DNA from: Betaproteobacteria bacterium
GTDB taxonomy: Bacteria > Pseudomonadota > Gammaproteobacteria > Burkholderiales > Casimicrobiaceae
Length of the DNA stretch: 64,000 nt
Direction of reading: 5' to 3'
Assembly: GCA_016716425.1 (NCBI GenBank)
Contig: JADJWJ010000021.1
Coordinates: 124,001 to 188,000 of the forward strand
Of this stretch, positions 34,355-44,221 are shown piece after piece. Under the pieces are notes generated by a model that made no database searches, was not told the DNA's origin, and worked only from the letters and a program-made list of their open reading frames with translations. The first letter of the stretch is position 1, and each line of letters begins with the position of its first letter. The position numbers were made by a program, and so were the translations under genes.

Positions 34355-34382
34355 GAGGGGTGCGCCCCGTACGCGGTATAGT
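34353..34382 (+). promoter_or_regulatory. Candidate sigma70 promoter for the lipoprotein gene
   Basis: TTGAGG (34353-34358), 18 bp spacer, TATAGT (34377-34382), about 105 bp before ATG 34488. The -35 box begins inside the U-tract of the tpsA terminator, so a new transcript would start right after the previous one ends. Confidence 0.5.
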
Positions 34383-34487
34383 TGCGACTTCGCGTCCGAC
34401 TGTCCGGCCGCATCGGCCGGACGAGACGCCCAGCGACGACGGACCTGCGCTGCTGCGGCGCGTGCGTCCCTCTCCGGAGACCAAGCA

Positions 34488-34874
34488 ATGGCATTCTCAC
34501 CACGCCGGCTGCTGCCGGCGCTCGCCTTGGCGCTGGCCGCCTGCGCGGCGCCACAGCCCGAGGTCGTGCGCGCAACGGGCGCGCCGCAGTACCCACCGAC
34601 CCAGTTCGTCGAGCTCCTCGACCGTGCACCCGATCGCCCCTACACGGAACTCGGCACGATCGACGTGCCCGGGGAGCCCGGCGCGCTGCGCGCGCAGGTG
34701 CTGGCGCAGATCCGCACGCACGCCCAGCAGCTCGGGGCCGACGCGGTCATCCTGACCGACCAGTCGCGGATGGCGCCCGCATCGCAGCGGCTCAATCCGA
34801 CGACGGGCACATACGAAACGATCGGCGGCCAGGTGATCCCCGCGTTCCGGGGCGTCGCCATCCGGTTCCGCTAG
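34488..34874 (+). CDS. Small predicted lipoprotein
   Basis: A 128-residue protein with a lipoprotein signal peptide: MAFSPRRLLPALALALAACA, lipobox LAAC with Cys19. The mature part contains YTELGTIDVPGEPGAL and QIRTHAQQLGADAVILTDQS. This pattern is seen in small periplasmic lipoproteins whose core binds no known ligand. The residue after Cys is Ala, so outer-membrane sorting is likely. Function is unknown; it lies between the TPS pair and glycosylation genes. Confidence 0.85.
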   Translation: MAFSPRRLLPALALALAACAAPQPEVVRATGAPQYPPTQFVELLDRAPDRPYTELGTIDVPGEPGALRAQVLAQIRTHAQQLGADAVILTDQSRMAPASQRLNPTTGTYETIGGQVIPAFRGVAIRFR

Positions 34875-34939
34875 CGCACGGGTTTCGTGCGAACGGCCGG
34901 CCCGGTGCGCGGCCGCATCCCCATTACAGAAAGCCGCCG

Positions 34940-36529
34940 ATGAGCGAAGGAACGACCACCAACACCTACGACGAGCTGCCTTACTCGGGCGGCGCGTACG
35001 CCTACTCGCATCCCGACCGGCTGGCCGTGGTCGCGCGGCTGTTCGGCATGACCCCGGCACCGCTGGCCGGCTGCCGCGTGCTCGAGCTGGGTTGCGCCAC
35101 GGGCGCCAACCTGATCGCGATGGCAGCCGCCATGCCCGACGCCACGTTCGTCGGTCTCGACAACTCGGCGCGGCAGGTCGCCGACGGACGCGCGCGCATC
35201 GCCGAGCTCGGCCTGACCAACATCGAGCTGCGCGAGGCGGACATCGCGACCGCCGGCGCGTCGCTGCCGGTGTTCGACTACATCATCGCCCACGGGGTAT
35301 TTTCGTGGATTCCACCACCGGTGCAGGAGGCCCTGCTCGCGCTGATCGGCGCGCACCTGTCGGCACAGGGCGTGGCCTTCGTCAGCTACAACACGTATCC
35401 CGGCTGGCGGATGCGCGGCACGATCCGCGACGTCATGATGTATCACGCGCGGCAATTCCAGGGCGCGACCACGCAGGTCCAGCAGGCGCGCGCCGTGCTC
35501 GACTTCATCGCGCAGAGCGCGCTCGCCGAGGACAGCCCCTACGCGCGTCAATTCAAGGCCGACGTCGAGGAGCTGCGCGGCCAGAGCGACTCGTACCTGT
35601 ACCACGAGTTTCTCGAGCCGGTGAACATTCCGCTCTACTTTCACCAGTTCGTCGAGCGTGCGCAGCGCCACGGACTGCAGTACCTCGGGGAATCCGAGTT
35701 CTCGACGATGATGCCGCACCACCTGCCGCCGCAGGTGGCGCAGACGCTGCAGAAGATCGCCCCCGACCTCGTCCGCGTCGAGCAGTACATGGATTTCCTG
35801 CGCAACCGGCCGTTCCGGCAGACGCTGCTCGTGCACCGCGACCTCGCGCTGCAGCGGCAGTTCGGGGGTCGGGAGATCGCCGACATGGAACTCGCGTCCC
35901 CGTTGCGCGCCGCGCAACCGCCGGTGGACGAGCGCTCGGACGCCAAGGTCGAGTACGTGGCGCCCAACGCGCTCAAGCTGGCGGCGTCGGCCCCGATCAC
36001 CAAGGCGGCGCTGTCGGTCCTCGCGCTGCGCTGGCCGCAGTCCTTGCCGTTCCGGGAACTGTGCGCCGAGGCGCGCAGCCGTCTCCTGGTCGCACCCACC
36101 GCCGCGCCGGACCCGGTGCAGGCCGCGCGCGACGCCGAAGTCCTCGGCCCCGAGTTTCTGCGGATCGCCGCGGCGGGCCTGGCCGAGTTGCGCATGCGCC
36201 ACGTGCCGTTCACGCTGCAGGTGCGCGAGCGCCCGTTGGCGTGGCCCGTCGCGCGACGCGATGCGGTCGACGGTAACAACGTCACCAACCTGCGCCACGA
36301 GGTGGTCCGGCTCGACGAGTTCAACCGGCAACTGCTGCTGCGCCTCGACGGCACGCGCGACCGCGCGGCGCTCGCCGCGGAGCTCGCGGACCTCGTCGCC
36401 ACCGGCGTGCTCGCCATCAACCAGGAGGGCGGCAGCGTCACCGAGCCGGCCGCCGTGCGCGCGGTCATCACCAAGGCGATCGACGACAGTCTGGTCGTGC
36501 TCGCGCGCGTGGCGCTGTTCCCGGAATGA
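34940..36529 (+). CDS. Class I SAM methyltransferase with methyltransferase regulatory domain
   Basis: The 529-residue protein has an N-terminal SAM-binding domain (about 30-200) with motif I VLELGCATGANLIAMA, acidic FVGLDNSARQV and YIIAHGVFSWIPPPVQ. The PF10119-type methyltransferase regulatory domain follows (about 215-300), then a C-terminal domain of about 200 residues with winged-helix-like character. Such proteins are commonly encoded next to TPR/OGT-type glycosyltransferases, as here (36570). The substrate may be a surface protein or glycan; not determinable. Confidence 0.9.
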   Translation: MSEGTTTNTYDELPYSGGAYAYSHPDRLAVVARLFGMTPAPLAGCRVLELGCATGANLIAMAAAMPDATFVGLDNSARQVADGRARIAELGLTNIELREADIATAGASLPVFDYIIAHGVFSWIPPPVQEALLALIGAHLSAQGVAFVSYNTYPGWRMRGTIRDVMMYHARQFQGATTQVQQARAVLDFIAQSALAEDSPYARQFKADVEELRGQSDSYLYHEFLEPVNIPLYFHQFVERAQRHGLQYLGESEFSTMMPHHLPPQVAQTLQKIAPDLVRVEQYMDFLRNRPFRQTLLVHRDLALQRQFGGREIADMELASPLRAAQPPVDERSDAKVEYVAPNALKLAASAPITKAALSVLALRWPQSLPFRELCAEARSRLLVAPTAAPDPVQAARDAEVLGPEFLRIAAAGLAELRMRHVPFTLQVRERPLAWPVARRDAVDGNNVTNLRHEVVRLDEFNRQLLLRLDGTRDRAALAAELADLVATGVLAINQEGGSVTEPAAVRAVITKAIDDSLVVLARVALFPE

Positions 36530-36569
36530 CGCAGCGGCGACCGCCGGTCCGCGAAGCGGGAGCGCGCGC

Positions 36570-39515
36570 ATGAACGGGGCGTCGCGCGGGGCGCCGGCCG
36601 CCGGTGACCGCGTCGCGATTCCGGACGCGATGCGGCAGGCGGTCGCGCTGCACCAGGCCGGCCGGCTCAACGACGCCGAGCGCATCTATCGCGCGGTGCT
36701 CGATGCGGTGCCGCGCCACTTCGAGGCGCTGCAGCTGCTGGGCGTCCTGTGCGCGCAGACCGGGCACCCGGGCGAGGGCGCTACGCTGCTGCGGCGCGCG
36801 GTGGACGCCGACCCGGCGTCGGCCGCGGCGCAGGCCAATCTCGCCAACGTGTTAAAGCAGCTCGGCCGGCTCGACGACGCGCTGACGCACGTCGACCTCG
36901 CGCTGCGGCTCGATCCCGCCAACGCCGGCGTCCACAACATCCGCGCCGGGCTCCTGCTCGACCTCGGGCGGCACGACGAGGCGATCGCGAGTTGCGATGC
37001 GGCACTGGCGATCGCACCCGACACGGTGGAGGCGCACTACCACCGCGGCGTGGCGCTGCAGGCGAAAGGGCGCCACGACGAGGCGATCGGGAGTTACGAC
37101 CGCGCGCTCGCCGTGGCGCCCGGGCTCGTGGCGGCGCTGAACAACCGCGGCAACGCGCTAAAAGCGCTGGGCAGGATGGACGAGGCGGTTGCGAGCTTCG
37201 ATCAGGCGGTAGCGGCAGCGCCGGGCTACGCGCTCGCGTGGTCGAATCGGGCGGCCGCGTTGAACGCGCTCGGGCGGCACGCGGACGCGGTCGCCAGTTG
37301 CGACCGTGCGCTGGCGGGCAACGCCAACCTGATCGAGGCCCACGCCAACCGCTGCAACGCACTCGTCGCCCTCGGGCGCCACGCCGAGGCGCTCGCGAGT
37401 GCCGATCGCGCCCTGGCGCTGAAGGCCGACCTCGCGGAAGTCCACGGCAACCGCGGCGTCGCGTTGCTGGGGCTCGCCCGGCCCGACGAGGCGCTGGCGG
37501 CGTTCGACCGCATGCTCGCGCTGCGGCCCGACGCCCCGGAGGCAGCATGCGGCCGCGGCACCGCGCTGCACGCGCTGAAGCGGTACGACGAGGCGCTCGC
37601 GTGCTTCGACCGCGCGCTCGCGCTCGACCCGAAGCTCGTGGCCGCGAGCAACGGTCGCGCCGGCGTGCTGCGGGCGCAGGGGCGCGCCGACGAGGCGCTG
37701 GCCGAGTGGCAGCGCGCGCTCGGACTCGACCCGGGCGTGCCGGAGATCCACCGCAACTGCGGCACGCTGCTGCACGAACTCGGCCGCTACGAGGACGCGC
37801 TCGCGAGCTTCGACCGTGCGCTCGCGCTGCGGCCGGACTTCGTACTCGCGCTGCACAATCGCGTCGGCGCGCTGTCGCGACTGCTGCGCTACGACGAGGC
37901 GCTCGCCACGTGCGACCGCCTGCTGGCGATCGATCCCGACCACGCCGATGCCCACAACAATCGCGGCTCCGCGCTGTCGGCGCTGAACCGCTATCCGGAG
38001 GCGGTCGACGCCTACACGCGAGCGCTGGCGCTCGCGCCGACGATGGCGGCGGCGCTCGAGAACCGGGCGTCGGTGCTCGCGTACCTGCAGCGGCACGACG
38101 AGGCGGCGCGCGACTTCGCGCAGGTGCTCACGGTCGACCCGCACCGCGCGTACCTGCGCGGGGCGCTGCTGATGTCGCGACTGCACTGCTGCGACTGGCG
38201 CGACTACGACGCGGCAGTCGCGCAGCTCGCCGCCGACGCCGAGGCCGGCCAGGCCGTTTCCGATCCGTTCCCGATGGTGACGACGACGTGGTCGGCGCCG
38301 GCGCAGCTTGCCTGCGCACGCCGGTGGGCGGGCGACAAGGTGCCGCCGGCCGCGACGCCGCTCTGGACGGGCGAGCGCTACGCGCACGACCGCATCCGCG
38401 TCGCGTACCTGTCGGCCGATCTCCACGAGCACGCGACGGCGTTCCTGCTGGCCGGCGTGTTCGAGCGGCACGACCGCGCGCGTTTCGAGACCATCGGCGT
38501 GTCGTTCGGCCCGGATTACGGCGATCCGATGCGCGCGCGGCTCGCCGCTTCGTTCGACCGTTTCCTCGACGTGCGCGAACGATCCGACCGCGCGATCGCC
38601 GAACTCCTGCGCGAACTCGAGGTCGACATCGCCGTCGACCTCAAGGGCTACACGTACGACAGCCGTCCGGAAGTGTTCGCGCACCGGCCGGCCCCCGTGC
38701 AGGCGAGCTACCTGGGCTTCCCGGGCACGATGGGCGGGCCGTGGATGGACTACCTGATCGCCGACGAGACGATCGTGCCGGCGGACGCGCGCCAGTGGTA
38801 TTCCGAGCGCGTCGTGTGGCTCCCCGACAGCTACCAGGCGAACGACGACACCCGTACGGTCCCGGCGGCGACGCCCGCGCGCGCGGACGAGGGTCTGCCG
38901 CCCGATGGATTCGTGTTCTGCTCGTTCAACAACAACTACAAGATCACGCCGCCGGTGTTCGCCGCCTGGATGCGGTTGCTGGACGCGGTGCCGGGCAGCG
39001 TGCTGTGGCTGCTCGAAGGCAACCGCCTCGCGCCGGCCAACCTGCGCCACGAGGCGCAGGCGCGCGGCATCGCACCGGAGCGGCTGGTGTTCGCGCCGCG
39101 GCGCAAGCTGCCCGAGCACCTCGCGCGCCACCGCCTGGCCGACCTCTTCCTCGACACGCTGCCGGTGAACGCGCACACGACGGCGAGCGACGCACTGTGG
39201 GCGGGCCTGCCGGTCGTGACCTGCCTGGGTGCCACGTTCGCGGGCCGCGTCGCCGGCAGCCTGCTGCGTGCGGCCGGGCTGCCCGAGCTCGTCGCGTCGT
39301 CGCTCGCCGAGTACGAAGCCATCGCGCTCTCGCTCGCGCGCGACCCGGACCGCCTCGCCGGGGTCCGCGCACGCCTCGCGGCGAACCGCACCACGTGCCC
39401 GCTGTTCGCGACCGAGCGGTTCTGCCGGCACCTCGAAGCCGCGTACGTCGCGATGTGGGAGCGTGCGCAGCGCGGCGAGGCGCCGGAGGCGTTCGCGGTG
39501 CCGCGGCTGCCGTAG
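36570..39515 (+). CDS. TPR protein with C-terminal GT41 (OGT/SPINDLY-type) glycosyltransferase domain
   Basis: A 981-residue protein. Residues about 15-520 are some fourteen tetratricopeptide repeats (for example ALNNRGNALKALGRMDEAVA), forming a peptide-binding superhelix. Residues about 540-970 are the GT41 catalytic region: RVAYLSADLHEHATAFLLAG, YLGFPGTMGG, CSFNNNYKITPPVFAAWMRL with the UDP-contact Lys, and PVNAHTTASDALWAGLPVVT. GT41 enzymes transfer GlcNAc or hexose to Ser/Thr or Asn of proteins in the cytoplasm. The nearby TpsA exoprotein, rich in N-x-S/T, is a natural candidate target; this is inference. Confidence 0.93.
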   Translation: MNGASRGAPAAGDRVAIPDAMRQAVALHQAGRLNDAERIYRAVLDAVPRHFEALQLLGVLCAQTGHPGEGATLLRRAVDADPASAAAQANLANVLKQLGRLDDALTHVDLALRLDPANAGVHNIRAGLLLDLGRHDEAIASCDAALAIAPDTVEAHYHRGVALQAKGRHDEAIGSYDRALAVAPGLVAALNNRGNALKALGRMDEAVASFDQAVAAAPGYALAWSNRAAALNALGRHADAVASCDRALAGNANLIEAHANRCNALVALGRHAEALASADRALALKADLAEVHGNRGVALLGLARPDEALAAFDRMLALRPDAPEAACGRGTALHALKRYDEALACFDRALALDPKLVAASNGRAGVLRAQGRADEALAEWQRALGLDPGVPEIHRNCGTLLHELGRYEDALASFDRALALRPDFVLALHNRVGALSRLLRYDEALATCDRLLAIDPDHADAHNNRGSALSALNRYPEAVDAYTRALALAPTMAAALENRASVLAYLQRHDEAARDFAQVLTVDPHRAYLRGALLMSRLHCCDWRDYDAAVAQLAADAEAGQAVSDPFPMVTTTWSAPAQLACARRWAGDKVPPAATPLWTGERYAHDRIRVAYLSADLHEHATAFLLAGVFERHDRARFETIGVSFGPDYGDPMRARLAASFDRFLDVRERSDRAIAELLRELEVDIAVDLKGYTYDSRPEVFAHRPAPVQASYLGFPGTMGGPWMDYLIADETIVPADARQWYSERVVWLPDSYQANDDTRTVPAATPARADEGLPPDGFVFCSFNNNYKITPPVFAAWMRLLDAVPGSVLWLLEGNRLAPANLRHEAQARGIAPERLVFAPRRKLPEHLARHRLADLFLDTLPVNAHTTASDALWAGLPVVTCLGATFAGRVAGSLLRAAGLPELVASSLAEYEAIALSLARDPDRLAGVRARLAANRTTCPLFATERFCRHLEAAYVAMWERAQRGEAPEAFAVPRLP

Positions 39516-39519
39516 CGCG

Positions 39520-40650
39520 ATGGCCGGCACCGGCGGTCCCGCGCACGCGCCGGCGGAGTTCTTTCCGAGCATCGCGCTGATCCGCGCCGTCGCGGCGCTG
39601 CTCGTCGTCTACGACCACTTCGTCGGCATCTGGCCGGCGCGCAACGGGGTCGCCGTGCCCGCCGGCGCGCTGCTCGAGCGCTGGGTGTTCGAGCCGCTGC
39701 ACGTGATGCAGCACGGCGGCGCGTTCGGCGTCGCGCTGTTCTTCATGGTCAGCGGCTTCATCATCGTGCACGTCGCGCAGCGCGAGTCGCGGCGCACGTT
39801 CGCGGTCCGGCGCGCGCTGCGCATCTACCCGCCGCTGTGGACGTCGATGGCGCTGCTGCTCGCCGTATTCGCGATCGCGCTCGCGGCGAGCGACGCGCCG
39901 GGCTTGCGCGGCTTCCAGATCAACGACGTGCTCGCGCAGGCGAACCCGTGGCCGTGGGTGCTGGCCGCGGCCACGCTGGGCAACTACCTGATCGGCACGC
40001 CGGCGGTCAACGGCGTCGCGTGGACGCTGGTGATCGAGGTGCTGTTCTACGCGACGGTGCTGCTGCTGCTGCCGTTGCTGAAGGCGCGGCCGCGCACGGC
40101 GATCGTCGCGGCGTTCGCCGGACTCGCGGCGCTGCAGGCGGTCGCGCGCACCCACGCGTTCGTGTTCCTGCTCGCGGTCAACGGCGTGTACGTGACCTAC
40201 CTGTTCCTCGGCAGCCTCGTCTGGCTGCGCTGGTCCGGCCGCGTCGGCAACGGGTTCTTCGTCGTCGCCACGGCCGCCTTCTGGGGCCTGTTCGTCTGGG
40301 GCGTGGCGAAGCTCGCGCTGCAGCCGCCGTGGACGCTGTCGGAGTACGGCGTGTCCTACGCGCTCGCGTGGCTCGCGTTCGTGGGGCTGCTGCTCTGCGA
40401 CCGGCAGATCCGCGTGCCGCGCGTGCCGCTGTTCTTCTCGCGCATCAGCTATTCGCTGTACCTCAACCACGGCGGGCTCGGCATGGTCGCGCTGACGCTG
40501 CTGTACCCGCACACCGGGTATCCGGCGGCGCTCGCGCTTACTTTCGCGGCCGTGGTCGCGATCAGCGCCGCCTCGTACCGCTGGGTCGAGCTGCCGTCGC
40601 AGCGGCTGGCGCGGCGGCTGACGGCGCGCGGTGTCGCGGCAGGCGGTTGA
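39520..40650 (+). CDS. Acyltransferase 3 family membrane protein
   Basis: A 376-residue integral membrane protein with about ten helices. It has the family motifs RAVAALLVVYDHFVG (catalytic-type His after the first helix), FFMVSGFIIVHVAQRESRRTF and RRALRIYPPLW. Members O-acylate sugars or peptides across the inner membrane. It starts four bases after the GT41 gene stop and probably modifies the same glycan. Confidence 0.92.
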   Translation: MAGTGGPAHAPAEFFPSIALIRAVAALLVVYDHFVGIWPARNGVAVPAGALLERWVFEPLHVMQHGGAFGVALFFMVSGFIIVHVAQRESRRTFAVRRALRIYPPLWTSMALLLAVFAIALAASDAPGLRGFQINDVLAQANPWPWVLAAATLGNYLIGTPAVNGVAWTLVIEVLFYATVLLLLPLLKARPRTAIVAAFAGLAALQAVARTHAFVFLLAVNGVYVTYLFLGSLVWLRWSGRVGNGFFVVATAAFWGLFVWGVAKLALQPPWTLSEYGVSYALAWLAFVGLLLCDRQIRVPRVPLFFSRISYSLYLNHGGLGMVALTLLYPHTGYPAALALTFAAVVAISAASYRWVELPSQRLARRLTARGVAAGG

Positions 40651-40710
40651 TCGACGCTGCGGCGCGGGCGAAAATCGCCGATTCCCGGTGCCGCAGGAGC
40701 TGCGATCCCG

Positions 40711-41379
40711 ATGGACGTGAACGTGTACGGCCGCCAACTGACGCCGGAGGAAATTGCCGCGGCGCAACATCGCGAGCTCGTCGGCGGACTGTGGGACGAG
40801 GTCGGCTTGCTCCAGTTCGAGTTCCTGCGCGCGCGCGGGCTCGCGCCGACGCACCGCCTCGTCGACATCGGCTGCGGCGCACTGCGGGGCGGGGTGCACT
40901 TCGTCCGCTACCTCGACCCGGGCCGCTACCACGGGCTCGACGTCAACGCGTCGCTGCTCGAAGCGGGCCGGCGCGAGTTGGCCGCGGCCGGACTCGCCGA
41001 CCGCGCCCCGCAGCTGATCGCCGACGACCGCTTCGCGCTGGCGCGCTTCGGCGGCACGTTCGACTTCGCGCTCGCCGTGTCGCTGTTCACGCACCTGCCG
41101 ATGAACCACATCGTCCGCTGCCTCGTCGCGACGCGTGCCGTGCTGGGGCCCGGGGCCGTGCTCTACGCGACCTTCTTCGAGGCGCCCGACCACCCGCACC
41201 TGGCGCCGCTGCCGCACGCGCCCGGCGGCATCGTCACGCACTACGACGCCGACCCGTACCACTACGCATTCGCGCAGATGCAGTGGATGGCGCACGCGGC
41301 CGGAATGTCGGTGGAGCTGATCGGGCCGTGGGATCACCCGCGCGACCAGCGGATGCTGGCCTTCCGGGGGGCGCCCTGA
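40711..41379 (+). CDS. Class I SAM-dependent methyltransferase
   Basis: A 222-residue protein with motif I LVDIGCGALRGGVHFVRYLD, the acidic ribose-binding YHGLDVNASLLEAG and DFALAVSLFTHLPMNHI (motif IV region), a complete Rossmann-fold methyltransferase. It resembles small-molecule or sugar methyltransferases of glycan clusters. ATG 40711 begins MDVNVYGRQLTPEE, shortly before the conserved fold. The substrate is unknown. Confidence 0.87.
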   Translation: MDVNVYGRQLTPEEIAAAQHRELVGGLWDEVGLLQFEFLRARGLAPTHRLVDIGCGALRGGVHFVRYLDPGRYHGLDVNASLLEAGRRELAAAGLADRAPQLIADDRFALARFGGTFDFALAVSLFTHLPMNHIVRCLVATRAVLGPGAVLYATFFEAPDHPHLAPLPHAPGGIVTHYDADPYHYAFAQMQWMAHAAGMSVELIGPWDHPRDQRMLAFRGAP

Positions 41380-41511
41380 CGTCCGCCGCGGCGCCCGTGC
41401 GCAAGCGCGCGGGCGGCGCTGCGCGGCCGGTATGCTGTAATTGACGTCCGGCGAGCCCGCCCGCGGCCTCGCCACTCACGAAAGCGACGGGCTCCGCGGC
41501 CGCCGCGCGCC

Positions 41512-44199
41512 ATGCGCAGGACCTGCTACTTCACGATCGTCTCCAACAACTACCGCCACTTCGCGCGCACGCTGGTGGCGAGCGTGCGCGCGCAGTCGCC
41601 GGACGTCGACGCGTTCGTCGCGATCTGCGACGGGCCGCTCGCGGCGCCGGATCCGCGGGACGCGTACACCGAGATCCCGGTGCGCGACCTCGGGCTGCCG
41701 CGCTTCGACCGCTTCACGTTCCAGTACACGATCCTCGAGCTCAACACGGCGATCAAGCCGTGGGTGTTCGCGGCGCTGTTCGCGCGCGGCTACGAGCGCG
41801 TGATCTACTTCGACCCCGACATCCGGCTGTACGGCCCGCTCGCGCCGATCCTCGCCCGGCTGGACGCCGCCGACATCGTGCTGACGCCGCATCTGACCGG
41901 CCGGCTCGACGACGGCGGGCATCCGTCGGAGCTGTCGGTCCTGCAGTCGGGCAGCTACAACCTGGGTTTCATCGCCGTCAACCGGACCGAGTCGACGCAG
42001 CGGTTCGTCGCATGGTGGCAGGGCAAGCTCGAGCGCGACTGTGTCGTCGACATCCCGCGGGGACTGTTCACCGACCAGAAGTGGATCGACCTCGTGCCGG
42101 GCATGTACCCGGCGGTTGCGATCGAGCGCGATCCGGGCTGGAACGTCGCGTACTGGAACCTCAACCACCGCACGGTCACGCGCGACGGCGACGGCCGCTG
42201 CACGGTCGACGGGCGCCCGCTGCTGTTCTTCCACTACTCGGGATTCGCGCCCGGGGCGAAGCTCTTCAGCAAGCACCAGAATCGTTACACGCTGGACAAC
42301 CTGCCGGCGGCGGTGCGCGCGCTCGCCGACGCGTACGCGGACGAGCTTCAGCGCAACGGTGCCGACGCCTGCCGCACGCAGCCGTACGCATTCGGCCGCT
42401 TCCCGGGCGGCGTGCCGATCCCCGATCTCGCGCGCCGCTGCTACCGCGAGGAGTTCCCGCCGGACGATCCGCATCCGGACCTGTGGACGCCGGACGGCGA
42501 GGCCTGGATCGTCGACTGGTTGAACCGCGCGGCACCCGGGCACGCGCGCTCGCCATGGATCACGCGCCTGGCGGCGACGCTGTACCGGTTGCGCCCCGAC
42601 ATCCAGGCGGCATTCCCGGACCTCACCGGCCAACACGGGCGTGCGTATGCGCACTGGCTGACCGAGCAGGGCACGCCGCAGGAAGGACTGCCGGACCTGT
42701 TTGTCGCGCCGGTGCGCGCGGCGCTCGCGGGCAAGCGTGGCGATGCGGCGCGGCTGGACGGGGACGCCGCCCCCGCGCTCGTCACCGACACGCCTGCCGG
42801 CGTCCCGGTCGCGGTTGCGCCGGCCGACGCGACCGAAGGCGGTGCGCTGCGCCGCGCCTACCGGATGGCGTACCGCGTCGCGTGGGGCATCCGTGGCGCG
42901 GTGAAGCCGCTGACCACGCAGGCGTTCCGCCATCGCGTCCGCCACCTGCTGCTGCGCAAGGCGTACTTCGACGACAGCTACGCGACGCCACCGCTGGTCG
43001 CCGCCGCCGGGCACGCCGCGGCGGTGGCGCCGGCGGTCGCGTATCCGGCGCACGTGCACCGGGTCGACGCCGACAGTGCGATCGGCGTCAACGTCGTCGG
43101 CTACCTCGCGGCCGAGAGCGGCATCGGCGAGTCGGCGCGCTCGATGCTGCGGATCGTCAAGGCCGCCGGCATTCCGGTGGCGCCGATCAACTTCAAGGTC
43201 GGCAACCTGTCGCGGATGCAGGAGTCGATCCCCGGCGTGGCGGCGACCGAGCACCTGCACGCGGTCAATCTGTTCCACATCAACGCCGACCAGATGCCGG
43301 TGGCGCGCGACCACCTCGGCGCGTCGCTCTTCGCGGGCCGCTACAACGTCGGCTACTGGGCGTGGGAGCTCGCGGACTTTCCGGACGCGTGGGTGCCGGC
43401 CTTCGACCTCGTCGACGAGATCTGGGTGCCGTCGGCGTTCTGCCAGCAGGCCATCGCGGTCAAGGCGCCAGTGCCGGTGCTGCGCGTGCCGCACTCGGTC
43501 GAGGCGCCGCCGGTCGCGGCCGACCGCGCGCGCTTCGGGCTCGCCGCCGGCGACGTCGCGTTCTTCGCGATGTGCGACGTGCTGTCGGTGCCCGAACGCA
43601 AGAACCCGCTGGGCGTGGCCGAGGCATTCCGCGCGGCGTTCCCGGGAAGCGAAGCGGCGCGGCTCTTCATCAAGATCGGCAACCTCGAGTTCCAGCCCGA
43701 CCTCGAGGCGCGGCTCGCCGACCTCGTGCGGATGGACCCGCGCATCACTCTGGTCCGGGGCTACCTCGCGCGGGGCGACCTGTGGACGCTGATGGCGTCG
43801 ATCGACTGCTTCGTCTCGCTGCATCGCGCCGAGGGCTTCGGCCTCGGCATGGCCGAGGCGATGGCCTGCGGCAAGGCGGTGATCGCCACGCCGTGGTCGG
43901 GCAACGTGGACTTCACGCGCGCCGAGAACGCGCTGCTCGTCGACTACGCGTTGGTCGAGCTCGCGCGCGATCTCGGGCCCTACCGGCGCGGGCAGGTGTG
44001 GGCCGAGCCCGATGTCGCGTCGGCGGCGCAGGCGATGCGGCAGGTCGCGACATCGTCCGAGCTGCGCGCGCGGCTCGGCCAGCGCGGTCTCGCGACGGTC
44101 GCGCGCGAGCTCTCGCCCGCGGCGCTCGCGCCGCTGGTCGAGACGCGGTTGCGCGCCATCCACGCGCTGCTCGCGCGGCGCGCGGCGACGGGGAAGTAG
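41512..44199 (+). CDS. Two-domain glycosyltransferase (GT-A-like N-half, GT4 C-half)
   Basis: An 895-residue protein. The N-terminal ~320 residues begin RTCYFTIVSNNYRHFARTLV and have VIYFDPDIRLYGPLAPI (DxD-like), ILELNTAIKPWVFAALF and FFHYSGFAPGAKLFSKHQNR, like GT8-type GT-A enzymes. After a linker, residues about 525-890 form a GT4 GT-B domain with VVGYLAAESGIGESARSMLR, VPSAFCQQAI and SLHRAEGFGLGMAEAMACGK. The two catalytic folds in one chain could add two successive sugars. It lies between the two TPR-GT41 genes. Confidence 0.88.
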   Translation: MRRTCYFTIVSNNYRHFARTLVASVRAQSPDVDAFVAICDGPLAAPDPRDAYTEIPVRDLGLPRFDRFTFQYTILELNTAIKPWVFAALFARGYERVIYFDPDIRLYGPLAPILARLDAADIVLTPHLTGRLDDGGHPSELSVLQSGSYNLGFIAVNRTESTQRFVAWWQGKLERDCVVDIPRGLFTDQKWIDLVPGMYPAVAIERDPGWNVAYWNLNHRTVTRDGDGRCTVDGRPLLFFHYSGFAPGAKLFSKHQNRYTLDNLPAAVRALADAYADELQRNGADACRTQPYAFGRFPGGVPIPDLARRCYREEFPPDDPHPDLWTPDGEAWIVDWLNRAAPGHARSPWITRLAATLYRLRPDIQAAFPDLTGQHGRAYAHWLTEQGTPQEGLPDLFVAPVRAALAGKRGDAARLDGDAAPALVTDTPAGVPVAVAPADATEGGALRRAYRMAYRVAWGIRGAVKPLTTQAFRHRVRHLLLRKAYFDDSYATPPLVAAAGHAAAVAPAVAYPAHVHRVDADSAIGVNVVGYLAAESGIGESARSMLRIVKAAGIPVAPINFKVGNLSRMQESIPGVAATEHLHAVNLFHINADQMPVARDHLGASLFAGRYNVGYWAWELADFPDAWVPAFDLVDEIWVPSAFCQQAIAVKAPVPVLRVPHSVEAPPVAADRARFGLAAGDVAFFAMCDVLSVPERKNPLGVAEAFRAAFPGSEAARLFIKIGNLEFQPDLEARLADLVRMDPRITLVRGYLARGDLWTLMASIDCFVSLHRAEGFGLGMAEAMACGKAVIATPWSGNVDFTRAENALLVDYALVELARDLGPYRRGQVWAEPDVASAAQAMRQVATSSELRARLGQRGLATVARELSPAALAPLVETRLRAIHALLARRAATGK

Positions 44200-44221
44200 C
44201 GCGCCCGCGCGGCACGCCGCG

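Noticed and set aside
31312..34629. A 1105-codon antisense frame across tpsA
   Set aside because: Composition is His/Arg/Asp/Val-rich without any domain, while the plus strand has a signal peptide, the TPS domain and a terminator.
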